A DNA stretch of 64,000 nucleotides from a candidate division WOR-3 bacterium (GCA_016934535.1 JAFGSQ010000056.1:43602-107601); one strand, 5' to 3'; numbered from the stretch's first letter, positions 1 through 9,241 are shown. Numbers and translations are program-made. Notes: generated by a model not told the origin, from the sequence alone.

Positions 1-1
1 A

Positions 2-154
2 TGGGAAAGGCAATCCATGGGACTTGAGGTCTCGTCGCATTACACTGAACTATTTGAGGATTTTCACGATTACTTCATGAAAGAAGCTGAAGCCATAGGC
101 GACACGGCGTTGTCAAGAGAACTCGATGTCCTCAAGAAACTGTCGGAAATGTAG
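2..154 (+). CDS. C-terminal end of an unrecognised protein (partial)
   Basis: An open frame runs in from the left edge and stops at TAG 152-154, encoding about 50 residues of charged, probably helical sequence ending LKKLSEM. An ATG at 17 preceded by AAAGG could instead start a 45-residue protein. The same frame continues past the TAG for 15 more codons (KDIKKAGILKKDSLD) to TAA at 200-202, so the stop may be a recent nonsense change or the continuation may be chance. No family is recognised. A hairpin follows at 214-239. Confidence 0.4.
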   Translation, partial: WERQSMGLEVSSHYTELFEDFHDYFMKEAEAIGDTALSRELDVLKKLSEM

Positions 155-213
155 AAAGACATCAAGAAAGCGGGGATTCTAAAGAAGGATTCCCTCGATT
201 AATTGAAAATGAA

Positions 214-239
214 AGAGGGCGGGGATGAACCCGCCCTCT
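214..239 (-). terminator. Hairpin terminator after the secreted-protein gene
   Basis: A perfect 10-bp stem (214-223 with 230-239, core GAGGGCGGG) encloses a 6-nt loop. Read on the minus strand it follows the stop of the gene at 266-2305 and is trailed by a T-rich stretch (TTTCATTTT). On the plus strand the T-tract is poor, so it mainly serves the minus-strand gene but may also stop the partial plus-strand gene. Confidence 0.75.
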
Positions 240-265
240 CTTGGTTTAGCCCTAACTGTTTTGTA

Positions 266-2305
266 TCAGTATACTCTTGTGAATTTACCCGTGAAAACGT
301 TGCCGTTGGAAGTTACTTTGTAGAAGTAAACGCCGCTGGATACATTTTCAGAATTCCACGAGAGGACCGAAGACTGGTTGACTGTTCCGGAGAAAGGAGT
401 CGCCACGAGTCTTCCCGTCGCGTCAAATATCTCGAACTCGACCTGTGACGAAGAAGGAACCGTCACTGCGAGCCTTAATACATTGCCTACCTGGGCGATC
501 GATCTTACCGAGAAAGTCTCGGGATTGGCAATCGGATTTTCTTCGACTGCGTTGGGTATCCTTATAGTGACGTCGTCGATGTAGAATCCGGGGTAAGCCA
601 CTGAGCCGTCAGATCCGAAATCCCACTGCAACCATATTGTCTGGCCGCCGTAAGTAGAAAGATCCATCGTGTACTGGTTCCATGCGTTCATTCCCGCTAC
701 GTGACCCGTCCATATAGCCTGACCGTTGAGAGGATTCGAGGAATTCCCCGTTCCCGTATAGGCGGGCGCGACTCCGGTGAAAATATTGAAGGTCGTGCCG
801 TCTGTCGAGATCTTCATGTTAGCGCCGTCGTAGCTGGCTTCTGAGTCCCACCACATCCAGAAATAACACTCAGATGCTGACATGTCAGCCGGAAGAGTTA
901 TCCCGGGTGTAGTCAGCTGAGCGTTTGCAGAGTTGGGATAGTTGCCTGCCAGGACGGTCGCCCATACGTTGGATCCGCTATATGCCGCTCCGGGGCCTGA
1001 AGTCGGAGCGCCCCACTGCCATACACTCGCCGTTCCCGTGACCGTCATGTTTCCGCTGTCGGCTTCAAAGTCCTCGACGTAGAGGTCCTGGAACAACCAG
1101 GTGTGAAAATCTACGACGACCGTGTCGTTTGTCGTGACAGATCCGCCCGGATCGGTGACGAATGTCGCCGTGAAGTTGTGCCTGTACCACCAGGTCGTCC
1201 AGCTCGGGAAAGTGACCTGCTGTGAGTCTCCCGGGGCGAGGTTCGTGACCTGAACGGTCTGATCGTAAATCACTCCAGAAACGGATTCTTCAATAGTCAG
1301 GTCGACGTCAAATGTCTGAGGTCCGGAGCAGTAAGCACCCGCGAAGACCCAGCATTCGGGTGTGATAGCAGTCGCCGGAGGATATTGACCCTCGACGGGG
1401 ACTACAACTCTCTGAATCCCGACATCGTTTATTGAAGGAGCGAGGCCGAGGGCGTAGACGAAATCCTGGTCACCCTGGCAGAATCCGATGAGACACGGAC
1501 CGAAACCGAGGAAATCCGGATAAAAATCGCCGCCGCCTGCCATATGATCTGTAAATCCAGCTGCGAAAGCAGGAATCGCGCAGTACAGGGTTTCCCTCGT
1601 CCATGTTCCCGTGTGATAATTGAGTCCGAACCACGTGCATTCCCAGCCGAGAGGGTTTGTCACCTGGCCGTGGTACCAAACTTTGTCTCCGTTGGGTACA
1701 GAACCGGGAACAAATGCTGATCCGTAAACGGAGTAATCACCTGTTCCGCTCCATGGCGAGCCCGTCTTCTGGAATCTGCCCATCGATGTGCTGAAGTTGC
1801 CTGTCCAGAAAGTGTCGCCGGGAACCCAGGCTATTCCCCTGTTGGGGTTGGACTGTCCGGTGTAAGTGTTGACCTGAGTCATCGAAAAAGGCGACAGACC
1901 CAGGACGTAGCCTCTGACGCCTGTTCCTGACTGGTCTCCGGCGTAAATGGTATCACCGGCGTCCCTGTCCATGTCTCTGTGTCCCCACGTTCCGGCGGCC
2001 TGGCCGGTTTGGGCGACGGAGCCGATGTAAGTTCCAGATACGTAATTAATCAAAAGAAAAACAGGCTGTGCTGTGTTCGCGTCGGTGATTATCATCAGAG
2101 AGTCGTCTATGACCTCTACACCGAGGAGTCTGTTGCTCGCGACACCGCCGAGACCCTCGATTACGAGAGACCAGACAAGCGGCATTTCAATTCCGTCTGT
2201 TGCCGGCATTGAGGGAATGTAGGGAGCGGCGTCTGTGTTCCCGCCTGCTGCGAACATTCCGGATGCGGCGAAAACCATCACCGCAAAGAACATGAGCGAC
2301 CTCAT
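266..2305 (-). CDS. Secreted beta-rich protein with C-terminal sorting domain
   Basis: A 679-residue exported protein of unknown substrate. The start is set by AAGGAGG five bases before ATG 2305, which opens a classic signal peptide (MRSLMFFAVMVFAASG). The middle is Gly/Thr/Trp-rich and propeller-like. Residues about 430-585 look like a jelly-roll 'choice-of-anchor'/InhA-type carbohydrate-binding domain (WMWWDSE, STDGTTF, YIDDVTI). The last ~80 residues resemble type IX secretion type A or FlgD-like sorting modules (VEFEIFDATGRLV, SSGVYFYKV, TGKFTRVY). It stands alone on its strand, divergent from the symporter gene, with a terminator behind it. Extracellular or surface location is inferred; the function is unknown. 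Confidence 0.85.
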   Translation of the reverse strand: MRSLMFFAVMVFAASGMFAAGGNTDAAPYIPSMPATDGIEMPLVWSLVIEGLGGVASNRLLGVEVIDDSLMIITDANTAQPVFLLINYVSGTYIGSVAQTGQAAGTWGHRDMDRDAGDTIYAGDQSGTGVRGYVLGLSPFSMTQVNTYTGQSNPNRGIAWVPGDTFWTGNFSTSMGRFQKTGSPWSGTGDYSVYGSAFVPGSVPNGDKVWYHGQVTNPLGWECTWFGLNYHTGTWTRETLYCAIPAFAAGFTDHMAGGGDFYPDFLGFGPCLIGFCQGDQDFVYALGLAPSINDVGIQRVVVPVEGQYPPATAITPECWVFAGAYCSGPQTFDVDLTIEESVSGVIYDQTVQVTNLAPGDSQQVTFPSWTTWWYRHNFTATFVTDPGGSVTTNDTVVVDFHTWLFQDLYVEDFEADSGNMTVTGTASVWQWGAPTSGPGAAYSGSNVWATVLAGNYPNSANAQLTTPGITLPADMSASECYFWMWWDSEASYDGANMKISTDGTTFNIFTGVAPAYTGTGNSSNPLNGQAIWTGHVAGMNAWNQYTMDLSTYGGQTIWLQWDFGSDGSVAYPGFYIDDVTIRIPNAVEENPIANPETFSVRSIAQVGNVLRLAVTVPSSSQVEFEIFDATGRLVATPFSGTVNQSSVLSWNSENVSSGVYFYKVTSNGNVFTGKFTRVY

Positions 2306-2356
2306 AGTTCCTCCTTGTTTAAAATTGTTCAATCGTGCCATAGCACATTTCACTTA

Positions 2357-2369
2357 TGACAAATTGTCA
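2357..2369. promoter_or_regulatory. Inverted repeat in divergent promoter region
   Basis: TGACAA-A-TTGTCA is a perfect dyad with 6-bp arms about 52 bp upstream of the secreted-protein start. It overlaps the probable minus-strand -10 region: TTGACA lies 18 bp upstream of GACAAT on that strand. The position suits an operator, but no matching regulator gene is in the window and it could simply be promoter DNA. Confidence 0.35.
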
Positions 2370-2415
2370 GTCAGGTAAAGAACATCTGTCAAGAGCAAAT
2401 TTATTTTTTGCGGGA

Positions 2416-2445
2416 TTGTCAAAAAGTTTTTATTACTGTTATACT
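2416..2445 (+). promoter_or_regulatory. Sigma-70 promoter of the symporter operon
   Basis: TTGTCA (2416-2421), an 18-bp spacer and TATACT (2440-2445). The predicted transcription start near 2452 is only about two bases before ATG 2454, so the mRNA should be essentially leaderless. Confidence 0.6.
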
Positions 2446-2453
2446 CTGGAATC

Positions 2454-3977
2454 ATGATTTTAGACATTGCCGTGATAATTGTTTACTCGGCAGCTGTAAT
2501 TGCCGTCGGTTATTTTGCCGGAAAAAAAGAATCTTCCGCCGAAGATTTCTTTTTAGCGGGAAGAGCCATGAAGTGGTGGGCCGTGACTATATCAGTATAT
2601 GCCACAGCTCTGTCGGCCATGACTTTTATTGGAGTTCCTGGCGCCGTAGTCGCCGCTGGAGGCGATTTTAACTATTTACAACTCGCTTTCGGAGACCTTT
2701 TCGCGAGATTTTTGGTTTCATTCGTCTTCCTGAAAGCGTTTTACGGCAGGAAAGTCATGACGCCGTATGAGTTTTTGGGACAAAGATTCGGCAGGATGAC
2801 GTGGTTTTCCTCATCCGCCATATACATCGTCAGCAGAGTGCTTGCAAGCTCCGTCAGATTAGCCGCTTGTGCTGTCGGCCTTTCCGTGATTTTCGGGATC
2901 TCTTTCGGTTCTTCTGTTTTTTACGTTTGTTCAGTCGCTCTTTTGTACACGGCTTTTGGCGGAATAAAAGCGGTTATATGGACCGACATTTTTCAGTTCG
3001 TTCTGTTTATCGCCTCGGCTGTTTTTGCCGCTGTGTTCATATTCAGATCAATGCCGGGAGGTTTCGGCGAGTTTCTTTCCGTCGGTTTTGAAGCGGGAAA
3101 ATTCACCGTTTTCCACATTTCATTCGACTCCTCTTCACCGGATTTTGTTCTGAATTTTGCAAATTCCAAGTCCTTTCTGGCGGGTTCTCTTTTCGGTTTT
3201 TTCACTACTTTGGCCGTAATGGGCACAGACCATGACTTTGTGCAGAGAACTCTGACGTGCAAAAATCTTAACGAAGGAAGAAAAGCGCTCATATATTCCG
3301 CCGTACTGAATTTTCCCGTGACACTTTTGTTTTTAACAGTCGGTGCGGCACTTTTTGCGTATTACAGAGTCTTTCCTCACGACGCTACAGTCACCGGATA
3401 TCTGGTTGATAATCCTGATTACGTTTTTCCGTATTTTATTAAAACAGTCTTGCCTCCCGGAGCCCGTGGACTTCTTATAGCCGGGCTTTTAGCCGCGGCG
3501 ATGTCTTCGATAGATTCTTCGGCCAATTCTCTCGCTTCTTCTTTTTACAGGGACTTTTTGAAAAATTTGTTTACAATTCCGGAAAAGAGGTCCGTATTTC
3601 TTTCAAGATTCCTGGTCCTGGTATTCGTGCTGGTACTCGGTGTTGTGGCCGTATTTTTCGGAAAAACACAGTCCGTTCTTTGGCTGGGATTCAAGGTTTT
3701 CGGTTATTCCTACGGAGCTCTGCTTGGAGTCACTCTCGCAGGCATTGCGACGAAAAAAAGGGGGATAGATATAGCGAGCACAATCGCAATGCTTTCAAGC
3801 ATTTTGGTTGTCACGTTTCTTACAAGTGACGGCGTCGGAATTCTGGAGCCGTTCAGATCTTTTGTTTTAAAGCCGTTAGGCGTTAAATGCGTCGCCTGGA
3901 CATGGTCAATAATCATCGGTACGGCCTGGACTTTCCTTATGACGATAGCCTTTCGAAGCAGGGTGAAAAGTAAATGA
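2454..3977 (+). CDS. Sodium:solute symporter (SSS/SLC5 family)
   Basis: A 507-residue polytopic membrane protein of the Na+/solute symporter family, predicted to import a small organic solute with sodium. The N-terminus (ILDIAVIIVYSAAVIAVGYFAG) and the following block (SAEDFFLAGRAMKWWAV) are typical of the family, as is the ~500-residue length with about 13 hydrophobic segments. The substrate cannot be read from sequence. There is no good Shine-Dalgarno site, which agrees with a leaderless transcript from the promoter at 2416-2445. The stop overlaps the next ATG by four bases (ATGA), so helicase translation is probably coupled. Confidence 0.88.
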   Translation: MILDIAVIIVYSAAVIAVGYFAGKKESSAEDFFLAGRAMKWWAVTISVYATALSAMTFIGVPGAVVAAGGDFNYLQLAFGDLFARFLVSFVFLKAFYGRKVMTPYEFLGQRFGRMTWFSSSAIYIVSRVLASSVRLAACAVGLSVIFGISFGSSVFYVCSVALLYTAFGGIKAVIWTDIFQFVLFIASAVFAAVFIFRSMPGGFGEFLSVGFEAGKFTVFHISFDSSSPDFVLNFANSKSFLAGSLFGFFTTLAVMGTDHDFVQRTLTCKNLNEGRKALIYSAVLNFPVTLLFLTVGAALFAYYRVFPHDATVTGYLVDNPDYVFPYFIKTVLPPGARGLLIAGLLAAAMSSIDSSANSLASSFYRDFLKNLFTIPEKRSVFLSRFLVLVFVLVLGVVAVFFGKTQSVLWLGFKVFGYSYGALLGVTLAGIATKKRGIDIASTIAMLSSILVVTFLTSDGVGILEPFRSFVLKPLGVKCVAWTWSIIIGTAWTFLMTIAFRSRVKSK

Positions 3978-5944
3978 ACACTGTTACGGAAAAAATCTAC
4001 AGCATTGATTACGAAAAACAGTTGAACGCAGAGCAGATGAAAGCGGTCACGCATCTCGAAGGACCTCTTCTCGTCATAGCTGGAGCCGGCAGCGGAAAGA
4101 CGCGAACTCTCGTTTATAGGGTCGCCTTTCTTGTAGAAAACAGAATTGACGCCAGAAACGTCCTCCTGCTTACTTTCACGAGGAAAGCCGCGCAGGAAAT
4201 GCTGAGGAGAGCATCTTCACTTCTCGACGAAAGATGCTCCCGGGTTGCCGGAGGTACATACCATTCCTTCGCATGTCTGATTCTAAGAAAGAACGCGGAA
4301 AAAATAGGTTACGGCTCAGGTTTTTCAATTCTTGACAGATCCGATTCAGAAGACCTGATCAACCTTCTGAGATCGGAAATGAAATTTTCGTCAAAAGAAA
4401 CCAGATTTCCGAGAAAAAACACTCTGGGCGACATCTTCAGCAAGGCGGCGAACTGCCTGACCGACGCGACAACGATTGTAGAGAGGCATTATCCGCAGTT
4501 TTCCCATTTGGCCGAAGATATCGAATCTCTGAGATTCAAATACGAAGACAACAAGAAGAACAGCCTTCTCATGGATTACGACGACCTTCTCGTCAATCTT
4601 AAAAAACTGCTGGAACAAAAAGAGGAGACGAGAAAAAAACTCAGTTCTTTTTTCAGGTACATAATGGTGGACGAATATCAGGACACTAACAAAATTCAAT
4701 CCTCTATCACGGCTCTTCTCGCTTCAGAACATCAGAATGTAATGGCAGTTGGAGACGATTCCCAGAGCATATACTCTTTCAGAGGGGCGAATTTCAAAAA
4801 TATAATGGATTTTCCCAATATTTTTCCGGGGACAAAAATTGTGACTATTGAGGAAAATTACAGGAGCACTCAGCCGATTTTGAATCTGACTAACGAAATA
4901 ATCCGTTTCGCCGCCGAAAAATATTCGAAAAAGCTTAGGACCGAAATCAAGGGAGGGAGAAAGCCTCTTTTTATAGAAGCCAAAGACGAAAACGATCAGT
5001 CCCGATACATCTGCGGCAGAATACTCGACCTGCGCGAAGAAGGCGTCCGCCTGAACGACATCGCGGTCCTGTTCAGAGCCGGGTGGCATTCTAACGACCT
5101 GGAACTCGAATTGAGAAAATTCGGACTGCCTTTCAGGAAGTATGGAGGCATAAAATTCACGGAGGCTTCGCACGTAAAAGATGTCCTCGCTTTTCTCAAA
5201 GCTCTCAGCAATCCGAGAGATTCTGTCAGCTGGTTCAGATGTTTGAAACTCATCGAAGGAGTGGGCGACAAAACTTCAAAAATGATATGGGAAAAAATTG
5301 CCGAAAAAGGAAGCATAGAAAAAATTGACGAGTCTCTTTACGCTTCCAAAACTTACAAAGAGGATATTTTGGGGCTCAAAAAACTGTCTTCTTTAGTCAA
5401 CGACGGAGCCGTTTCGGCTTCGGAATGCGTGAGGGAAGTTCTCGATTTTTACAGGAACGCATTTACGAAAATATACAGCGAGGACTATTCAAAAAGAGCC
5501 AACGACCTCGATTCCCTCGCTCTCGTGGCGGAAAGATATTCGGGTCTCGAAGAATTTCTTACCGATCTGACTCTCGAACCCATCGAAAGAAGTCAGATAG
5601 GCGCCATGAGAGAAAACAGCGACGACGAGATACTGACGCTTTCAACTATACATTCAGCCAAGGGTCTTGAGTGGCATTCAGTTTTCATTCTACACCTCGC
5701 AGACGGATATTTTCCTTCTTCTTATTGTTTTGAGGAACCCGACGAATTGGAAGAGGAAAGACGGCTTCTTTACGTCGCCGCGACGAGAGCCAAGAGGAAT
5801 CTTTTTCTGGTCAAACCCGGTTATCTCAATCCGGCGAGGAATTATTATGGTTTCAGTTATTTCAGCACTTCTCAGGTTTCAAGGTTTCTGGCCGAAGGCA
5901 GAATACTGGAGGATTTTGTTGAAAGGAAATCGGCCGATGTTTAA
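3974..5944 (+). CDS. UvrD/Rep-type superfamily 1 DNA helicase
   Basis: A 656-residue 3'-5' DNA helicase/ATPase. All core SF1A motifs are present: Walker A GAGSGKT (37-43), Walker B/DEYQDT (~233), GDDSQSIYSFRGA (~259), NYRST (~295), IHSAKGLEW (~558) and YVAATRAK (~600). The family acts in excision repair, replication restart and conflict resolution. At 656 residues it is shorter than E. coli UvrD (720) and lacks its extended C-terminal tail. It starts within the symporter stop (ATGA) and ends overlapping the RNase HIII start, so the three genes form a tight operon. Whether it is UvrD, PcrA or Rep cannot be decided here, so no symbol is given. Confidence 0.92.
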   Translation: MNTVTEKIYSIDYEKQLNAEQMKAVTHLEGPLLVIAGAGSGKTRTLVYRVAFLVENRIDARNVLLLTFTRKAAQEMLRRASSLLDERCSRVAGGTYHSFACLILRKNAEKIGYGSGFSILDRSDSEDLINLLRSEMKFSSKETRFPRKNTLGDIFSKAANCLTDATTIVERHYPQFSHLAEDIESLRFKYEDNKKNSLLMDYDDLLVNLKKLLEQKEETRKKLSSFFRYIMVDEYQDTNKIQSSITALLASEHQNVMAVGDDSQSIYSFRGANFKNIMDFPNIFPGTKIVTIEENYRSTQPILNLTNEIIRFAAEKYSKKLRTEIKGGRKPLFIEAKDENDQSRYICGRILDLREEGVRLNDIAVLFRAGWHSNDLELELRKFGLPFRKYGGIKFTEASHVKDVLAFLKALSNPRDSVSWFRCLKLIEGVGDKTSKMIWEKIAEKGSIEKIDESLYASKTYKEDILGLKKLSSLVNDGAVSASECVREVLDFYRNAFTKIYSEDYSKRANDLDSLALVAERYSGLEEFLTDLTLEPIERSQIGAMRENSDDEILTLSTIHSAKGLEWHSVFILHLADGYFPSSYCFEEPDELEEERRLLYVAATRAKRNLFLVKPGYLNPARNYYGFSYFSTSQVSRFLAEGRILEDFVERKSADV

Positions 5945-6875
5945 AAACGGCGTTGCGGAACTGGTCTTCAAAACGAAAAAAGGTCTGAAAAAGTTCGGCG
6001 CGGAAATTTCAGGGGAAAAGCAAATTGCCAACGGAGTGCAGTTTTTCGTAAAAAGTTCATGCGGTTCGGGTTACGTAAGGGTATACAGCAACAGAAAAAA
6101 AGGCGTACAAATTGACTGCTCCCAGCTCGACAGCGAAGAACTTGCTCAAGCTGTCAAAGACATAGGAAATGGAGTTGATCCCGAAACCAATCAGAAGACT
6201 CCGGTAATTGAATATCCGCTCGTGGGATGTGACGAGTCCGGAAAAGGAGATTTGTTCGGACCTCTCGTATGCGCGGCGGTTTTCGCCAGCGAAGAGACTT
6301 CGAAAAAGCTTGCGATGATGGGAGTGAGAGATTCAAAATTGAACACAGATAAAAAAAACATTTGTCTGGCCGAAGAATTGAATTCTTTCCTCGGCTCCAA
6401 ATGCGAAACATTAATTCTCGTTCCGGGCAAGTACAACGAGATTTACGCCGAATACTCGCGAAAGTCAAAGACCCTCAACGACGTTTTGTGTTTTTGTCAC
6501 GAAAAAACCACAGGACATCTCGTTAAAAGACATGTCCCGAAAACAATAATCGTCGATAAATTTTCTTCGGGCTGTTCTTTTGATAAAAGCTTTGCCGGAA
6601 AAACCAGGTTTTTTTTTCGGGCCGAAAATATACCGGCCGTCGCGGCGGCATCGATCCTGGCAAGAGCGGCATTTCTCGGGGAGATAGAAAAAATGTCCCG
6701 TAAATACGGCGTGAAAATTCCTCTCGGATCGTCGGACGCCGCGTTTGAAACAGCCGTAAAAATTGCAAAAAAATACGGCGTTATGGAAATGCAAAAGACG
6801 GTAAAAATGAATTTCAGAACGGCTCAAAGGGCACTCGAATCGGCCGCCTCGACAAACAAACTGTTTTCAGAGTAA
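5937..6875 (+). CDS. rnhC: Ribonuclease HIII
   Basis: A 312-residue RNase H that cleaves the RNA strand of RNA:DNA hybrids. The signature GCDESGKGD near residue 97 is diagnostic for type HIII (HII has DE-AGRG). The other acidic positions are in VRDSKL and IIVDKF. The ~90-residue N-terminal extension matches the TBP-like substrate-binding domain (DUF3378) of RNase HIII. The start ATG 5937 overlaps the helicase stop by 8 bp and has GAAAGGAAA upstream; a longer frame extends back into the helicase gene but lacks support. Co-transcription with a UvrD-like helicase suggests a role in R-loop or primer removal. Confidence 0.9.
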   Translation: MFKNGVAELVFKTKKGLKKFGAEISGEKQIANGVQFFVKSSCGSGYVRVYSNRKKGVQIDCSQLDSEELAQAVKDIGNGVDPETNQKTPVIEYPLVGCDESGKGDLFGPLVCAAVFASEETSKKLAMMGVRDSKLNTDKKNICLAEELNSFLGSKCETLILVPGKYNEIYAEYSRKSKTLNDVLCFCHEKTTGHLVKRHVPKTIIVDKFSSGCSFDKSFAGKTRFFFRAENIPAVAAASILARAAFLGEIEKMSRKYGVKIPLGSSDAAFETAVKIAKKYGVMEMQKTVKMNFRTAQRALESAASTNKLFSE

Positions 6876-6924
6876 AATTGGTTTTTCAAACCTTGGTCAT
6901 TACAGCTTTTAAAAAGGAGTTTTG

Positions 6925-8223
6925 ATGCCTGCCACCGCTGTCGTCGGAGCCAATTGGGGAGACGAGGGAAAAGGCAAAATGACTGATTATTTTGCCAAGA
7001 ATTCGGACGTCGTCGTCAGATATCAGGGCGGAAACAACGCGGGACACACTATCATAAACGATTACGGCAAGTTTGCCCTTCATCTTCTTCCTTCGGGTGT
7101 GTTTTACAAACACGTCACCAATGTTCTCGGACCCGGAGTGGCCTTAAACGTCCGCAGTTTCATAAATGAACTCGAAACACTTCGGAAAAATGGAGTGCCT
7201 GAACCGGACGTAATTGTCTCAGACAGAGCGCAGATAGTTATGCCGTATCATGTTCTTTTCGACGAGTGCGAGGAAGAACGGCTCAAAGACAGGAAATTCG
7301 GTTCGACGAAATCGGGTATAGCTCCATTTTATTCCGATAAATATTTAAAAACAGGAGTTGAAGCCTCACTGCTTTTCGACGAAGAAGGATTGGCGACGGC
7401 CGTAAAAAAAGCGGTGGAGATAAAGAATGTTTTCCTGAAAAATTTGTACGGCAAAGATCTTTTGAACGCAGACCCGATACTGGATGAAATGCTGATACAG
7501 GGAAAAATGATTGAACCCTATCTCAGGGACACGACCGAATATTTTAACGAAGCGCTTAAGAAAAAGAAAAAAATTCTGCTCGAAGGCCAGCTCGGCACTC
7601 TGAGAGATCCCGACCACGGCATATACCCGTATTCGACGTCTTCATCGCCTCTCGCAGGTTTTGCTTCGGTCGGAGCCGGAATCCCGCCTTACGAAATAAC
7701 CGAGATAATAGCGGTCGTAAAAGCTTACTCATCCTGTGTAGGAAACGGACCGTTTACGACCGAGATATTCGAAGAAGAAGCCGAAGAGCTGAGAAAGCGC
7801 GGAGGAGACGCAGGGGAATACGGAGCCACTACTGGAAGACCCCGCAGGATGGGCTGGTTCGACTGCGTCGCAACTAGATACGGATGCAAAGTCCAGGGGG
7901 CGACTCAGGCCGTCCTGACTAATCTCGACGTTCTCGGATATTTAGACGAAATACCTGTCTGCACTGCCTATGAAACGACAAGAGGATTGATGAAAAATTT
8001 CCCGACGACTTCCATTCTCGAGAAAGCGGTTCCCGTTTTCGAGAAAATGCCCGGATGGAAAAGCGATATATCAAAAGTCGGAAAATTCCGCGACCTGCCT
8101 GAGAATGCAAAAAATTACGTGGAAAGAATAGAAAAAGAAATCGGCGTCAGAGTATCATGGGTTTCGGTGGGACCAAGGCGCGCCGAACTCATAGAGAGAG
8201 ACGGCGCGCGTATTTTCAGCTGA
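6925..8223 (+). CDS. purA: Adenylosuccinate synthetase
   Basis: A 432-residue cytosolic enzyme converting IMP, aspartate and GTP to adenylosuccinate, the first committed step to AMP. It shows the N-terminal GTP loop WGDEGKGK (residues 11-18), the HTI-type IMP-binding segment (NNAGHTI), and the GATTGRPRRMGWFD block. The ATG at 6925 follows AAAAAGGAG by five bases; a TTG one codon earlier is an unlikely start. It lies 49 bp after the RNase HIII gene, probably in the same transcript. The partner enzyme purB is 37 kb away on the other strand. It converges with the lipoprotein gene with only six bases between stops. Confidence 0.97.
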   Translation: MPATAVVGANWGDEGKGKMTDYFAKNSDVVVRYQGGNNAGHTIINDYGKFALHLLPSGVFYKHVTNVLGPGVALNVRSFINELETLRKNGVPEPDVIVSDRAQIVMPYHVLFDECEEERLKDRKFGSTKSGIAPFYSDKYLKTGVEASLLFDEEGLATAVKKAVEIKNVFLKNLYGKDLLNADPILDEMLIQGKMIEPYLRDTTEYFNEALKKKKKILLEGQLGTLRDPDHGIYPYSTSSSPLAGFASVGAGIPPYEITEIIAVVKAYSSCVGNGPFTTEIFEEEAEELRKRGGDAGEYGATTGRPRRMGWFDCVATRYGCKVQGATQAVLTNLDVLGYLDEIPVCTAYETTRGLMKNFPTTSILEKAVPVFEKMPGWKSDISKVGKFRDLPENAKNYVERIEKEIGVRVSWVSVGPRRAELIERDGARIFS

Positions 8224-8229
8224 TCAACT

Positions 8230-9159
8230 TCAGAAAAGGGAGAGATAAATTTTGGCTCTTTCTTCAGCCGGACCTTTCATTCCAGTGTAAAAATTCGTGA
8301 ATGTTATTGTTCCGCCGTTTGTCCCTCCTTCGTTCCATCTGAAGGCGACGGGCGAATCTGAAAGCCATTGTCCGCCTTCAACCGGAACCGTAGCCCTTAT
8401 GAGGACTGTTATACCGGTCTGAACCATGCTTATCGGAACATAGGGCATTGTAAATACCACAGACAGGGTTCCTCCGACATAGGATGACAGCGAGGATTCT
8501 AGTTCGATGTTAGTCGCCGTTCCTGCAACGCCGTCCGTCGAATGTCTTTCAAACTGTTGAGGGAACATGGCCAAAAGCCATGTGTATGCGCTGCTCGAAG
8601 CGTAGAGGTGGTTTCCCTGCTGTTCCGCCCAGTTTTTAAGTTCTGTGGGCTGTGAGGGGGGGGTGTAACCGCTGTCAGAGACCAGGAATATGTATTTCCT
8701 TCCGTTTATGTCTGAAGCGCTCAGGTTGTGAAGTCTGACAGAATCGTAAACTATTCCGGCGCTGTTTAAGACGGACGTCAGTTCATCCCAGAAATCGCCG
8801 CCGTATACAACCAGAAAATAGCTTCTTGCGGGAACTGAAGAATATAGAGTTCTCGACGAAGTATCGTTTTTGACTACCGTCACCGTAACCGATGCCGTGA
8901 AGACTCCCATTGTAGCGGTGAGGACTTGATCGCCCTCCGGGACATTTTGAAGGAAGAAATAACCATCCGCTGCTGTCGTGGTGCTTATACTGCCGATGGA
9001 CACGGTCGCTCCGGGAACTGCAAAACCTCCCGAAGGCAGTCTGAAATATCCGTCAACGCAACCGGCGTTGGCTGGTTGCGTGGGAGAAGAGCTCTTCGTA
9101 CAGGAAGAAAAAGCTATAAGAGCCGTTGCCGCCAGCAAGAGAGTTAAAATATTTCTCAC
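8230..9159 (-). CDS. Lipoprotein with carboxypeptidase-regulatory-like domain
   Basis: A 309-residue predicted lipoprotein. The signal sequence ends in a lipobox (IAFSSC, lipidated Cys about residue 20), followed by a Ser/Pro-rich linker. Residues ~33-100 form a CarboxypepD-regulatory/Ig-like beta sandwich (VPGATVSIG, TAADGYFFLQNVPEG). The C-terminal ~200 residues resemble an amidotransferase-like alpha/beta fold (SYFLVVYGGDFWDEL, KYIFLVSD, LKNWAEQQGNHLY) without an obvious catalytic Cys-His pair. GTG start with AAGGAGG four bases before it. It has its own extended -10 promoter at 9197-9225. Surface anchoring is inferred; the function is unknown. Confidence 0.8.
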   Translation of the reverse strand: MRNILTLLLAATALIAFSSCTKSSSPTQPANAGCVDGYFRLPSGGFAVPGATVSIGSISTTTAADGYFFLQNVPEGDQVLTATMGVFTASVTVTVVKNDTSSRTLYSSVPARSYFLVVYGGDFWDELTSVLNSAGIVYDSVRLHNLSASDINGRKYIFLVSDSGYTPPSQPTELKNWAEQQGNHLYASSSAYTWLLAMFPQQFERHSTDGVAGTATNIELESSLSSYVGGTLSVVFTMPYVPISMVQTGITVLIRATVPVEGGQWLSDSPVAFRWNEGGTNGGTITFTNFYTGMKGPAEERAKIYLSLF

Positions 9160-9196
9160 GAAGCCTCCTTTTTTTTAAATAAGGTTATTGTAAAGC

Positions 9197-9225
9197 ATTA
9201 TATCACGAAAGAGGTTTCGGCAGAA
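9197..9225 (-). promoter_or_regulatory. Extended -10 promoter of the lipoprotein gene
   Basis: On the minus strand, TGATATAAT (TG-A plus a perfect TATAAT at 9202-9197) with a weak -35 TTCTGC (9225-9220) and a 17-bp spacer. It sits about 40 bp before the GTG start, leaving a leader that holds AAGGAGG. Confidence 0.7.
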
Positions 9226-9241
9226 CACTGAGCAACGGGTT

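Noticed and set aside
266..448. Plus-strand and other opposite-strand frames within the secreted-protein, ATP-grasp and housekeeping genes
   Set aside because: They follow the codon pattern of the real gene on the other strand, lack start signals, and have low-complexity Arg/Ser/Phe-rich translations.
5667..5936. N-terminal extension of RNase HIII back into the helicase gene
   Set aside because: Ninety codons would overlap the helicase; ATG 5937 has a ribosome site and gives the normal family length.
6880..6892. GGTTT-TTC-AAACC hairpin before purA as a purine riboswitch or terminator
   Set aside because: Only a 5-bp stem, no T-tract, and the 49-bp leader is too short for a purine riboswitch.
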